Below, one piece after another: positions 1-8,251 of a DNA stretch of 48,504 nucleotides. The DNA lies in contig CALXSY010000013.1 in the NCBI GenBank assembly GCA_944391285.1, forward strand, positions 1-48,504, written 5' to 3'. Positions within the stretch are counted from its first letter, which is position 1. Each line of letters begins with the position of its first letter. The notes below the pieces were generated by a model. The model was given only the letters and a program-made list of their open reading frames with translations, was not told where the DNA came from and ran no database searches. Position numbers and translations under genes: made by a program. Source of the DNA: an uncultured Clostridia bacterium (GTDB lineage Bacteria > Bacillota > Peptococcia > Peptococcales > Peptococcaceae).

Positions 1-591
1 GCAAATTATCTGAAAGAAGAAAACTTTACAGTTGTAGAAGCCAAAGACGGCGAAGAAGCTTTGGCACTTTTTGCTGACAGTGAATATGATTTGGTGGTGC
101 TGGATTTGATGCTGCCTAAAGTAAACGGCTTTGAAGTCTGCTTGGATATCAGAAAATCCTCCAAAGTTCCAATTGTCATTTTGACTGCCAGAGATACCGA
201 AACCGATGAACTGCGGGGATTTAACTGCGGAGCTGATGAATATATTTCCAAGCCCTTCAGCCCAAATATTTTGATTGCCCGCATTCGGTCCCTTTTAAAA
301 CGCTGCGACATGTTTTTGGAAAACACCGTTGAGTTTGAGGATTTTTCCATTGACAACCGCCAAAGGCTGATTTATTATCAAGGCAAACGAGTCATCACTA
401 CGCCTAAAGAGTTTGATCTGCTCTACTACTTAGTTAACAATCCCAATATCGCTTTAAGCCGTGAGCAAATTCTTAATGCTGTTTGGGGCATGGATTATTA
501 CGGCGATACCCGCACTGTTGACAGCCATATCAAATGTTTGAGAGCAAAATTAGGCGATTTTGGCGAAAAATTAAAACTGTACGTAAAATAG
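1..591 (+). CDS. OmpR/PhoB-family response regulator, 5' end outside the window, C-terminus frameshifted
   Basis: The frame is open from base 1, so the start lies upstream. The receiver domain shows the phospho-acceptor Asp in the strand VVLDLMLP (codon near 103), the Thr of ILTARD and the Lys of ISKPFSP. The C-terminal winged-helix DNA-binding domain spans roughly 315-590 (TPKEFDLLYYL, TVDSHIKCLRAKLG). The protein would be phosphorylated by the kinase encoded 24 bases downstream and then bind DNA. As read, it ends KLKLYVK at a TAG. Re-reading one A at 573-576 gives the normal family ending KTVRKIGYKLEV and a stop at 609-611, three bases before the kinase start. The last turn is therefore either disrupted or affected by a one-base sequence error. 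The regulon cannot be told from the sequence. Confidence 0.9.
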   Translation, partial: ANYLKEENFTVVEAKDGEEALALFADSEYDLVVLDLMLPKVNGFEVCLDIRKSSKVPIVILTARDTETDELRGFNCGADEYISKPFSPNILIARIRSLLKRCDMFLENTVEFEDFSIDNRQRLIYYQGKRVITTPKEFDLLYYLVNNPNIALSREQILNAVWGMDYYGDTRTVDSHIKCLRAKLGDFGEKLKLYVK

Positions 592-614
592 GCTATAAAT
601 TAGAGGTCTGATTT

Positions 615-2189
615 ATGTTTAAAACCCACACTATTGCAAAAAAGCTATTCTTTTCAACTATCTTTATAATGCTGGCAGCTATTATAACCACGGTGCTGTT
701 TGGTTCACAGCTGATGGAACGCTATTATCTGCACAACAAAACAGCAGAGCTCAAGCAAACCTACCAGTCCTTTACTGCTGCCCTAACTCAAAACGAAAAT
801 GTTGAGGATGCTTTGCAGCCTATCAGTGATGTCTTGTATGATTTGGAAAAAAGGAATATCAATGCGATGCTTTTTACCATTGAAAGCGACGGCAGTATTA
901 GCCAAATTATTGTTAACAGCCGCTATAATGACTGGTATAATAAGCAAAATTCCCCTATCTTTGATTATCTGAAGCCGGAATTTGACCCTGTGTTTTGGCT
1001 GGATCGAGCTAAAGCGGCCGGAGCTTTTACTGAGGATATACAATCAAGTCCGCTAATTATCTCAGGTGATGATAATCGTTCCCAAAATACAATTGATTTG
1101 TATAGTCAATTACCCAATGGTGCATATCTTTTTTTAAGTACGCCCAGAGAGCAAATAACCTTAGCCACTCAGCTGGCTACGCAATACTATGTAATTTTGG
1201 CTTGTGTAACCTCACTGTTATTGATCATTGCCACTTATTTTCAAACCAAACGATTTACTCGTCCTATTCAGGCTATTGACTCTACAGCGAGGAGAATCAG
1301 TCAAATGGATTTTACTCTTCCCTGCAATATCAATACCGGTGATGAACTGCAAACCTTAAGTGAATCGATCAATATTATGTCACAGAATCTGCAAAATTAT
1401 ATTGAAGAAATTAAGCTCAATCAGCAGCTTCTGCAAAAAGATTTAGAACGAGAAACCAAAACTAATTCCATGCGCCGGGATTTTATCGCCAGTGTTTCTC
1501 ATGATTTTAAGACTCCTTTAACTTTAATAAGAGCGTATACTGAAGATTTAGCCGAGAAAAATCCGCAAAATAAAGCAGTTCAAGAAACCTGCAATATTAT
1601 TTTAAAAGAAGATCAGCGCATGACCAATTTAGTTACACAGCTTTTGCAGTTATCCAAATTGGAAGGCGGAGTCGGCACCTTAGAGGTATCTTTGTTCCCC
1701 ATTGATGATGCTATCGGCGATATTATAAATAACAGCCGCATTTTATCGGAAAGCAAAAATATAAGCTTGACCTTTAACAGCAATGATCCCGAGGAGCATT
1801 TAGTTTACGGGGATTACAACAAAATTTTGCAGGTTTTGCACAATCTTATTGAAAATGCCTTGAAATATTGCCCCGACGGCGGGGAAATAGCAATTGAAAG
1901 CAAAAATGTTGCAGAGAATAAATATCGTTTCAGCATTACTAACTCCGTTGATAAGCCTTTAAGCAATGAAGAATTGGAGGATATTTTTATCAGCTTCCAT
2001 CGTTTAGATAAAGCCAGAAGCAATGACGGGCAAAACTTCGGTTTAGGCTTAGCTATTGTTAAGGCAATTATGAATCTGCACAACCAGAAATTTGGCGTAT
2101 ACAATCTGCCGGATAAACAAATCTGTTTCTTTTTTGAGCTGGATTCGGATACTGATGCAGCCAATAACGATGAAGAAATTGACGAATAA
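615..2189 (+). CDS. Membrane sensor histidine kinase of the upstream response regulator
   Basis: 524 aa. There are two membrane segments (about 11-30 and 190-208) around an extracytoplasmic sensor region of about 150 residues, then a HAMP linker (about 209-262) and a dimerisation/phospho-acceptor domain with SVSHDFKTPLT (His296). The HATPase domain has the N box NLIENALKYC (about 410-419) and the glycine loop FGLGLAIVK. Architecture and length are those of an ordinary orthodox kinase. The ATG is preceded by TAGAGG at 601-606. It is co-transcribed with the response regulator, and a bidirectional terminator follows at 2196-2242. The sensor region has no recognisable named domain, so the signal is unknown. 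The D/E-rich C-terminal tail (about 510-524) is probably unstructured. Confidence 0.93.
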   Translation: MFKTHTIAKKLFFSTIFIMLAAIITTVLFGSQLMERYYLHNKTAELKQTYQSFTAALTQNENVEDALQPISDVLYDLEKRNINAMLFTIESDGSISQIIVNSRYNDWYNKQNSPIFDYLKPEFDPVFWLDRAKAAGAFTEDIQSSPLIISGDDNRSQNTIDLYSQLPNGAYLFLSTPREQITLATQLATQYYVILACVTSLLLIIATYFQTKRFTRPIQAIDSTARRISQMDFTLPCNINTGDELQTLSESINIMSQNLQNYIEEIKLNQQLLQKDLERETKTNSMRRDFIASVSHDFKTPLTLIRAYTEDLAEKNPQNKAVQETCNIILKEDQRMTNLVTQLLQLSKLEGGVGTLEVSLFPIDDAIGDIINNSRILSESKNISLTFNSNDPEEHLVYGDYNKILQVLHNLIENALKYCPDGGEIAIESKNVAENKYRFSITNSVDKPLSNEELEDIFISFHRLDKARSNDGQNFGLGLAIVKAIMNLHNQKFGVYNLPDKQICFFFELDSDTDAANNDEEIDE

Positions 2190-2195
2190 CAAACA

Positions 2196-2242
2196 AGAGG
2201 ATACTCCGATGAAAGAATCATGGGTGTATCCTCTGTTTTTTT
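2196..2242 (+). terminator. Bidirectional Rho-independent terminator
   Basis: The 9-bp arms AGAGGATAC (2196-2204) and GTATCCTCT (2226-2234) are followed by a run of T on the plus strand. The hairpin lies between the convergent ends of the histidine kinase gene and the SASP gene and can serve both. Confidence 0.8.
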
Positions 2243-2253
2243 CAGCACATATC

Positions 2254-2496
2254 TTACTTAGACTGATAATTTGCAGCGCTGCTCATGCTTTGGTTAGGCA
2301 TGTTTTGCTCAGCGTACTGAATCATTTTTTTAACCATGTAGCCGCCTACATAACCGTTTTCACGAGAGGTTAATTGACCTTTGTCAATGTTTTGGTAGTT
2401 GTTCATACCTAATTCGTTGGCTACTTCATATTTGAAATTGTTTAAGAAGCCATAAGCATTAGGAGCTGCTGGTTTATTAGAACTGTTTCTGGACAT
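2254..2496 (-). CDS. Alpha/beta-type small acid-soluble spore protein
   Basis: 80 aa. SASPs coat and protect DNA in the dormant spore and are degraded at germination. The sequence has both family signatures. The first is FKYEVANELG, with the expected GPR cleavage point between Glu24 and Val25. The second is the DNA-binding block TSRENGYVGGYMVKKMI. The start was set at ATG 2494-2496 because AAGGAGGTG lies just upstream; a longer in-frame start at 2541 would bury that ribosome-binding site and add 15 non-family residues. Met residues in the C-terminal third are frequent. GPR, the protease that would cut this protein, is encoded at 35.4 kb in the same window. Expression is expected in the forespore, consistent with the sigma-G-like promoter at 2526-2554. 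Confidence 0.95.
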   Translation of the reverse strand: MSRNSSNKPAAPNAYGFLNNFKYEVANELGMNNYQNIDKGQLTSRENGYVGGYMVKKMIQYAEQNMPNQSMSSAANYQSK

Positions 2497-2525
2497 TTGT
2501 TTCACCTCCTTACTGACTATGTCTA

Positions 2526-2554
2526 TATTATGCCTGAGCATTTTAGAATTATCC
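2526..2554 (-). promoter_or_regulatory. Sigma-G-like promoter of the SASP gene
   Basis: On the minus strand CATAATA (2526-2532) matches the sigma-G -10 consensus CATNHTA. GGATA (2550-2554), 17 bases upstream, is one base off the -35 consensus GMATR. The match is by eye; forespore control of SASP genes is well established, which raises the prior. Confidence 0.55.
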
Positions 2555-2660
2555 TATGTAGATTTTAGAGGAAATAATAATTTTTTCCATATGATATTAC
2601 TGTTTTTTTTACATAAATAACCAAAAAGGCTAAAAAATAGACAAATTTTTCCTAAAGCAG

Positions 2661-2689
2661 TTGACATTTTTTGTATATTATGTTATAAT
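2661..2689 (+). promoter_or_regulatory. Consensus sigma-A promoter
   Basis: TTGACA (2661-2666), a 17-base spacer and TATAAT (2684-2689) form a perfect vegetative promoter. It drives the gene at 2718. The predicted transcription start is near 2696, giving a very short leader that is little more than the ribosome-binding site. Confidence 0.9.
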
Positions 2690-2717
2690 AAAGCATATTA
2701 TTTAAGGAGGGATTCTT

Positions 2718-3296
2718 TTGTTGGATAACTATGCTTCTGAACCATCTTTTTTACGCGAGCAAGCATTAATATATCAAGAGCCTCCTGAAGTGAGCTTCTC
2801 TTGGCTGAGTATTGATGAGTATTTTTATGAATTTGCCAGCGACTTTTTTGATGACTTTAAAGATTTAAATGAGCATTTCGTTTTTGAAGACGCTTTGCCT
2901 TATAATATTGATTCTCTTTCTATGCAGAATGATCTTAAACTGCTTTTTCAAGAAAGGGATTCAACTTTTTCGCAAAAAGTACTGTCTATTATCCACGAAC
3001 AAGAGAAAAAAGAAATCGATATTTACAAGCGCGCTCATTTAGACCGCAAGGTTTTCTCTAAACTGCGCAATAATATTGCTTACCAGCCCAGTCGTAACAC
3101 TGCTATAGCTTTATCATTTGCTCTTGAGCTTGATTTCAGCACAGCCCAAGATCTTTTGCGCCGAGCAGGTTATGCTTTATCTCACGCTACCATCAGCGAT
3201 TTAATTATTGAATATTTCTTAAAAAATCAAATTTACAGCTTAGCTCTTTTAAATGAAACCCTTTATAGTTTCGGTCAGCCGATTATAATTTATTAA
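2718..3296 (+). CDS. Acidic protein with C-terminal helix-turn-helix-like domain, function unknown
   Basis: 192 aa. I do not recognise a named gene. Residues 1-75 are strikingly acidic and aromatic (EYFYEFASDFFDDF). Residues 80-192 contain the conserved block IYKRAHLDRKVFSKLRNN, then PSRNTAIALSFALEL, DLLRRAGYALSH and LIIEYF. That block recurs in small Firmicute proteins usually annotated as XRE-like helix-turn-helix regulators of unknown role. TTG at 2718 is preceded by AAGGAGG at seven bases; the adjacent TTG at 2721 is an equally possible start. The gene is monocistronic, with a perfect sigma-A promoter and a strong terminator, so it is probably well expressed in growing cells. DNA binding is inferred only from family resemblance. 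Confidence 0.8.
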   Translation: MLDNYASEPSFLREQALIYQEPPEVSFSWLSIDEYFYEFASDFFDDFKDLNEHFVFEDALPYNIDSLSMQNDLKLLFQERDSTFSQKVLSIIHEQEKKEIDIYKRAHLDRKVFSKLRNNIAYQPSRNTAIALSFALELDFSTAQDLLRRAGYALSHATISDLIIEYFLKNQIYSLALLNETLYSFGQPIIIY

Positions 3297-3300
3297 AAAA

Positions 3301-3329
3301 ACCGACAGTTAAAAAACTGTCGGTTTTTA
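3301..3329 (+). terminator. Bidirectional terminator between the orphan gene and pheT
   Basis: ACCGACAGTT (3301-3310) pairs with AACTGTCGGT (3315-3324) around AAAA. A-tracts and T-tracts on both sides let it end the plus-strand gene at 3296 and pheT on the minus strand. Confidence 0.88.
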
Positions 3330-5762
3330 TTATGCCCGCAGATGAGCCTGAAACTTTTCAGCCAATTTATTTAAAATTTTATCGTAAACTTCGTTTACTT
3401 CACCATCAGTTAAGGTACGGTCCTCAGCTTGAAAAGTTAGCTTAAAGGCCAAACTCTTCTTGCCTTCGGCTATTTGTTCACCTTGGTAAACGTCAAAAAT
3501 CTGTGCATCCTGCAAAAGCGCACTGCCGTTAGCCTTAATTACTTCCAGCAGCTCTACTGCCGGCACATCTTTATCGACTACCACTGCCATATCTCTGCCG
3601 GTAGAGGGGAATTTTGGCAAACGGCTGACGCTTAAGCGTCCGCAGCCTAAGGCAAATAATTCTTCAATATCGATTTCTCCGGCATAAATCCGTGATTTCA
3701 TACCGTAGTTTTCTACTACCTCTGGATGCAGCTCGCCGATGACGCCCACTTTCTTGCTGGAAATGTAAATTTCCGCTGTTCTGCCGGGATGATAAGTCGG
3801 ATTGTCCTTGCAAGGCACATAAACCCGCTGTTCTAATCTAAAGACGTCAAACATCTCTTCCATCAAAGATTTAAGATAATAAAAATCATACTCGCTGGCA
3901 GTGCTATTCCAGTTAGAAACAGTTTTGCCGCGAAGCACTACGCCTAAATTGTATCTTTCAATAGCTAAGTCGGTGCTGTTTAATTCGCCGTCCAGCCAAA
4001 AAACTTTGCCAATCTCAAAAAAAGCTAAATTTTCATTGCGGTGGTTGATATTGTTGGCTAAGACATTGAGCATGCCGGGCAAAATACTGGTGCGCATATG
4101 CCCCTGATCTTCGCTCAAAGGATTCATCACAGCTATGCTCTTGCGACGAGGATCGTCCTCTTTCATGCGCAGCTTATCATCGTTATTTTTATTGATAAAG
4201 CTGTAGGTAATAATCTCATTTAAGCCCAATGCCATCATTTTATCAGTGATCTGCGCACGCATTTTTTGGGCTGGAGTAACTCCTCCGCGGCTGGCTGCTC
4301 CTCCCGGCAAAGTGGTAGGAATATTGTCATAGCCGTAAATACGGGCTACTTCTTCAATCAAGTCCTCGGCAATGGTGATATCCGGTCGCCAGGAAGGCAC
4401 TTTATAATAATTTACACCCTTTTCGCTCTTAACTTTTTCCAAATGCAGATTAGCCAAAATACGGTCGATTTCTGTTTCGGCTATCTCAATGCCGACAACC
4501 TCGCCGACTTTCTGCGGATTTAACGGAGCGATTACTTCCTCATGCACAGTAGGATATTCATCAATCATGCCGGAGAGAATCTCACCGCCGGCTAATTGCT
4601 GCATCAGCTGAGCAGCTCTCTGGCAAGCATAAGGAGTGCGGGAAATGTCAATATTTTTTTCAAAACGCAGGGAAGCTTCACTGCGCAAGCCCAATGCTAA
4701 GGAAGTTCTTCTGACCGAAACCGGTTGGAAATAAGCAGCCTCAATAAAGACATCGACCGTATTGTCGGTAACCTCGGTATTTTCGCCGCCCATGACTCCG
4801 GCTACGCCGACAGCTCGATTATCATCGCAAATTAAGAGTATTTCGGAGGTTAATTTTCTTTCCTGCGAATCTAAGGTGCGAATTATTTCGCCTTCGTTAG
4901 CTCTTCTGACAGTAATTTTATGTCCAGCTAATTCATGATAATCATAAGCATGCAAAGGTTGTCCCAACTCCATCATGATGTAGTTGGTAACGTCAACGAT
5001 GTTATTAATAGGTCTTACGCCTGCTACTTGCAGATAATGCTGCATCCAAAACGGTGACGGAGCGATTTTGACACCTTTAACCATCATGCCCACAAAACGA
5101 TGGCACAAGTCATCAGCAACAATCTCTACTTTTGCCAAGTCATGAATATTTTCGCTGTTGGTTTGGTATTTTAATTCCGGCACTCTCACTTCTTTGCCCA
5201 AAAGAGCGCCTACTTCATAAGCCACATTTAAAGCGCTCAGGCAGTCGGAACGATTAGGTGTTAAATCCAGCTCCAAAATGTAGTCATTTAAGCCTAAAAT
5301 CTCGCAAATATCCGTGCCTAACGGAGTATCTTCCGGCAAAATGATTATGCCGTCTTTTTGCTCCGGCGGAATTTTGTCGACCTCGATGCCCAATTCTTTG
5401 GCAGAACAAATCATGCCGTTGGAATCTTGACCGCGCAGCTTGGCTTTTTTGATTTTTACGCCCTCGGGCAATGTAGCGCCCACTACAGCGAAAGGCACTA
5501 CCAAGCCGGCGGCAACATTAGGCGCACCGCAGACAACCTGAATTGGTTCAGCGCCGATGGTAACTGTGCAGAGGTGCAAATGGTCTGATTCGGGATGCTG
5601 CTCACAGGTCAATACTTTAGCCGCATAAACATCGCTGACTCCTTTATTGCAAGGAATAACATGCTCGACTGCTACACCGCTTTTGGTCAATACTTCGGCT
5701 AATTGCCAAGGATCTATCTCTATATCTACATATTCTTTTAACCAATTATAAGATACTTGCAT
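3330..5762 (-). CDS. pheT: Phenylalanyl-tRNA synthetase beta subunit
   Basis: 810 aa, the usual length of bacterial PheT. With PheS it forms the cytoplasmic (alpha-beta)2 enzyme that charges tRNA-Phe. Visible in order are the N-terminal tRNA-binding EMAP-like domain (about 40-155, with the core QVVCGAPNVAAGL), the B3/B4 editing region (LDLTPNRSDCLSALNVAYEVGALLG, then VDVTNYIMMELGQPLHAYD), the B5 domain (about 405-480), the catalytic-like core and the C-terminal FDX-ACB anticodon-binding domain (SRLPKFPSTGRDMAVVVD). AGGAGG lies just upstream of the ATG. It sits 11 bases after pheS and is controlled by the T-box upstream of pheS. Confidence 0.98.
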   Translation of the reverse strand: MQVSYNWLKEYVDIEIDPWQLAEVLTKSGVAVEHVIPCNKGVSDVYAAKVLTCEQHPESDHLHLCTVTIGAEPIQVVCGAPNVAAGLVVPFAVVGATLPEGVKIKKAKLRGQDSNGMICSAKELGIEVDKIPPEQKDGIIILPEDTPLGTDICEILGLNDYILELDLTPNRSDCLSALNVAYEVGALLGKEVRVPELKYQTNSENIHDLAKVEIVADDLCHRFVGMMVKGVKIAPSPFWMQHYLQVAGVRPINNIVDVTNYIMMELGQPLHAYDYHELAGHKITVRRANEGEIIRTLDSQERKLTSEILLICDDNRAVGVAGVMGGENTEVTDNTVDVFIEAAYFQPVSVRRTSLALGLRSEASLRFEKNIDISRTPYACQRAAQLMQQLAGGEILSGMIDEYPTVHEEVIAPLNPQKVGEVVGIEIAETEIDRILANLHLEKVKSEKGVNYYKVPSWRPDITIAEDLIEEVARIYGYDNIPTTLPGGAASRGGVTPAQKMRAQITDKMMALGLNEIITYSFINKNNDDKLRMKEDDPRRKSIAVMNPLSEDQGHMRTSILPGMLNVLANNINHRNENLAFFEIGKVFWLDGELNSTDLAIERYNLGVVLRGKTVSNWNSTASEYDFYYLKSLMEEMFDVFRLEQRVYVPCKDNPTYHPGRTAEIYISSKKVGVIGELHPEVVENYGMKSRIYAGEIDIEELFALGCGRLSVSRLPKFPSTGRDMAVVVDKDVPAVELLEVIKANGSALLQDAQIFDVYQGEQIAEGKKSLAFKLTFQAEDRTLTDGEVNEVYDKILNKLAEKFQAHLRA

Positions 5763-5773
5763 ACTTTTACCTC

Positions 5774-6796
5774 CTAAAATTGACGCAAGAAGCGCAAATC
5801 ATTTTCAAACATCAAGCGCAAATCATCAATGCCGTATTTTAGCATAGCAATACGTTCAACACCCATACCGAATGCAAAGCCGGTTACTTTTTGGGGATCA
5901 TAACCGCCGGCCCGCAAAACATTGGGATGCACCATACCGGCGCCTAAAATCTCTAGCCAGCCGGTATTGGAGCAAACCCGGCAGCCTTTGCCGCCGCAGT
6001 TAACGCAGGAAATATCAACCTCTACGCTGGGTTCGGTAAAGGGGAAATAGCTGGGGCGCAAGCGCAGGCTGACCTTTTCGCCGAACATTTCCTGGATAAA
6101 CTCCAGCAAAATACCTTTTAAATCAGCCATAGTGATATGCTCATCGACAACTAATCCTTCGATTTGATGAAACATCGGAGAATGAGTAGCATCGTCGTCC
6201 TTGCGGTAAACCTTGCCCATGCAGACCATTTTTACCGGCAAAGCACCGTTTTTCTTTTCCATGGCGCGCACCTGCACAGCCGAAGTTTGGGTTCTTAACA
6301 CGATATCCTTATTGATATAGTAAGTATCCTGCATATCTCTGGCAGGGTGATCTTTGGGCAGATTCAAGGCTTCAAAATTGTAATAATCGCTTTCTACTTC
6401 CGGTCCTTCTGCTACTTCAAAGCCTAAGCCAGTGAATATTTCCTTGGCATCGTCCATCACCAAAGTCAGCGGATGCTTAGTGCCCTCCGGCAATGCTTTG
6501 CCCGGCAAGGTTACATCAATACTTTCTAAAGCTAACTTAGCATTTAATGCTTGCTTTTTAATATATGCGGATTTTTCGTCCAAATATTTATTGATATCGT
6601 CACGAATTTCGTTAGCTAACTGACCGACTACCGGTCTTTCTTCGGCTGAGAGCTTGCCCATTTCCTTTAAGATGCTGGTGAGCTCACCTTTTTTGCCTAA
6701 AAACTTAACTTTCATTTCATTTAAGCCTTCTAAGCTGTTGGTTTCTTCCATGGCAACCAAGGCTTTTTGCTTAATCTTTTTTAATTCCTCTTGCAC
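5774..6796 (-). CDS. pheS: Phenylalanyl-tRNA synthetase alpha subunit
   Basis: 340 aa, the normal PheS length. It is the catalytic subunit that activates phenylalanine with ATP and transfers it to tRNA-Phe. There is an N-terminal coiled coil (about 1-85), then the class II core with motif 2 ([17 protein letters not shown]), [12 protein letters not shown], a CxxC pair in [17 protein letters not shown], and motif 3 ([20 protein letters not shown]). The start is GTG, nine bases after AAGGAGG. It is first in the pheS-pheT operon behind a T-box leader. Confidence 0.98.
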   Translation of the reverse strand: MQEELKKIKQKALVAMEETNSLEGLNEMKVKFLGKKGELTSILKEMGKLSAEERPVVGQLANEIRDDINKYLDEKSAYIKKQALNAKLALESIDVTLPGKALPEGTKHPLTLVMDDAKEIFTGLGFEVAEGPEVESDYYNFEALNLPKDHPARDMQDTYYINKDIVLRTQTSAVQVRAMEKKNGALPVKMVCMGKVYRKDDDATHSPMFHQIEGLVVDEHITMADLKGILLEFIQEMFGEKVSLRLRPSYFPFTEPSVEVDISCVNCGGKGCRVCSNTGWLEILGAGMVHPNVLRAGGYDPQKVTGFAFGMGVERIAMLKYGIDDLRLMFENDLRFLRQF

Positions 6797-7046
6797 AGCC
6801 TAAAACCTCCTTCAAAATAAAAAAACCTCCGTCCCCACAAGGGACGAAGGTATATTCGCGGTACCACCCTAATTACTGCCGAAGCAGTCACTTAAATCAT
6901 TTAACGCATGACTTACGTTGGCGACTACATATCACCGCCACAGCTCCAAGGCGAACTCCCAATTGCACTCTCACTTACAGAAAGCTTCCAGTCACGGCTT
7001 TCATTCCCTCTTCTAAGCGATCATACGGGCTCCTTTTCATTGCTTT
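6797..7046 (-). promoter_or_regulatory. T-box leader of pheST (tRNA-Phe sensing)
   Basis: The minus strand carries the hallmark T-box bulge AGGGTGGTACCGCG (6857-6870), immediately followed by a terminator hairpin, CCTTCGTCCC (6841-6850) pairing with GGGGACGGAGG (6826-6836) and a T-run. Upstream lies a stem I region with an AGAAGAGG and CCGTGACTGG pattern. A TTC codon at 6953-6955 (minus strand) is placed where the specifier should be, matching phenylalanine. Uncharged tRNA-Phe would stabilise the antiterminator and turn on pheST. The specifier assignment is by position and not by folding. Confidence 0.9.
6820..6850 (-). terminator. T-box-associated attenuator terminator
   Basis: CCTTCGTCCC TTGT GGGGACGGAGG followed by T residues on the minus strand. 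It competes with the antiterminator containing the T-box bulge just upstream and ends about 24 bases before the pheS start. Confidence 0.88.
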
Positions 7047-7052
7047 TATACT

Positions 7053-7081
7053 ATTATAATAGCTTTCTCTTCATTTGTAAA
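7053..7081 (-). promoter_or_regulatory. Sigma-A promoter of the pheST T-box transcript
   Basis: On the minus strand, TTTACA (7076-7081), 17 bases, and TATAAT (7053-7058). One mismatch from consensus in the -35 box. It lies directly downstream of the rplT terminator. Confidence 0.8.
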
Positions 7082-7093
7082 GAGAAAATATGT

Positions 7094-7118
7094 AAAAACT
7101 CCGCTATACTTGCGGAGT
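7094..7118 (-). terminator. Terminator of the infC-rpmI-rplT operon
   Basis: ACTCCGC (7112-7118 on the minus strand) pairs with GCGGAGT (7098-7104), followed by TTTTT. It begins seven bases after the rplT stop. Confidence 0.85.
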
Positions 7119-7124
7119 AATAAA

Positions 7125-7496
7125 TTAGTTAGCTTTGTTTACAGAGCAATGTTTGGCGGATAATTGGCACAAATCGCTGAAAGCTTTTGCGTCATTAACA
7201 GCTAAATCTGCCAACATTTTGCGGTTGATTTCTACATTAGCATTTTTCAAACCGTTGATAAATTTGCTGTAGCTTGTACCATTCATGCGGCAAGCAGCGT
7301 TGATACGAGCGATCCACAATTTGCGGAAATCTCTTTTAACTAATTTTCTGTGAGCGTATGCATACATTTGAGCACGCATTACAGCTTGGTTAGCAACTCT
7401 ATAGATTTTAGAGCGATTGCCATAGTAGCCTTTCGCTAATTTCAAAACTTTTTTATGTCTGCGGTGAGTAGTTACACCACGTTTTACTCTAGCCAT
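7125..7496 (-). CDS. rplT: 50S ribosomal protein L20
   Basis: 123 aa, slightly longer than the usual 117-119. It binds 23S rRNA early in large-subunit assembly and, in Firmicutes, binds the infC leader to repress its own operon. Diagnostic stretches are [20 protein letters not shown] at the N-terminus and [19 protein letters not shown] in the middle. AGGAGG-type ribosome-binding sequence precedes the ATG. It is last in infC-rpmI-rplT and is followed by a terminator. Confidence 0.98.
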   Translation of the reverse strand: MARVKRGVTTHRRHKKVLKLAKGYYGNRSKIYRVANQAVMRAQMYAYAHRKLVKRDFRKLWIARINAACRMNGTSYSKFINGLKNANVEINRKMLADLAVNDAKAFSDLCQLSAKHCSVNKAN

Positions 7497-7514
7497 TTCT
7501 AGCCCTCCTAACTA

Positions 7515-7712
7515 TTATTTATATGGAATTAACTTAGTTACTCTTTGTGCATCACCTTTAAACATAATTGCACTCTTGCGCAAGTTGCGTTTTCTTTTTG
7601 GAGATTTTTTCTCTAAAATATGGCTGGTGAAAGCATGGTTTCTTTTAATTTTACCGCTGCCGGTTTTGGAAAATCTTTTAGCAGCACCTCTATGAGTCTT
7701 AATTTTTGGCAT
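7515..7712 (-). CDS. rpmI: 50S ribosomal protein L35
   Basis: 65 aa, very basic, with the family pattern [13 protein letters not shown] at the start, then [17 protein letters not shown]. It is a small structural protein of the large subunit. It lies between infC and rplT with short gaps (26 and 18 bases), the standard operon order in most bacteria. Confidence 0.98.
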   Translation of the reverse strand: MPKIKTHRGAAKRFSKTGSGKIKRNHAFTSHILEKKSPKRKRNLRKSAIMFKGDAQRVTKLIPYK

Positions 7713-7738
7713 AATTATTTCCTCCTCTCAATCCATAA

Positions 7739-8251
7739 TTATTCTTTAGAAGGAGCTAAGATCATAGTCATATTTCTGCCTTCAACCTTAGCTTCTTTTT
7801 CAACTTTGCCTACGCCTTTAATTACTTCGGCCAATCTATCGCAAAGGGTTTTGCCCAACTCCGGGTGAGTAATCTCGCGACCACGAAACATAATAGTGAC
7901 TTTGACTTTATCGCCGTTTTCCAAAAATTTCACAGCGTTTCTGGCTTTAGTCATAAAATCGTTATCCTCGATATTGGGACGCAGCTTAACCTCTTTAATA
8001 TTCATGACCTTTTGGTTTTTCTTAGCTTCCCGCTCTTTTTTGTTTTGCTCGTAGCGGAACTTGCCGTAATCCATGATGCGGCATACCGGCGGTACAGCAT
8101 TTGGTGCTACTTCAACCAAATCCAAGCCTCTCTCCTGGGCGATTTTGACCGCCTCTTTAGGGCTCATCACGCCTAACTGCTCACCCTCATTGTCGATTAA
8201 ACGAATTTCTTTTGTTCTGATCTCCTCATTGATCCTTAACTCTTTGCTAAT
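7739..8251 (-). CDS. infC: Translation initiation factor IF-3, AUU start
   Basis: 170 aa when begun at ATT 8249-8251. IF-3 keeps the 30S subunit free and proofreads initiator tRNA and start codons. The N-domain (SKELRINEEIRTKEIRLID) and the linker plus C-domain (KEVKLRPNIEDNDF, then VKVTIMFRGRE) are complete. No ATG or GTG precedes the conserved N-domain: the first standard starts are GTG 8170 and the ATG after it, which would remove about 27 conserved residues. GGGGGTGA (8258-8265 on the minus strand) is six bases from the ATT, and an in-frame TGA overlaps it, fixing the start. An AUU start is the known device by which IF-3 limits its own translation in other bacteria; that it works here is inference. 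First gene of the L20-regulated operon. Confidence 0.95.
   Translation of the reverse strand: MSKELRINEEIRTKEIRLIDNEGEQLGVMSPKEAVKIAQERGLDLVEVAPNAVPPVCRIMDYGKFRYEQNKKEREAKKNQKVMNIKEVKLRPNIEDNDFMTKARNAVKFLENGDKVKVTIMFRGREITHPELGKTLCDRLAEVIKGVGKVEKEAKVEGRNMTMILAPSKE

Noticed and set aside
2497-2541. A 95-residue version of the SASP.
   Set aside because: The extension crosses the ribosome-binding site and -10 promoter and is not like SASP N-termini.
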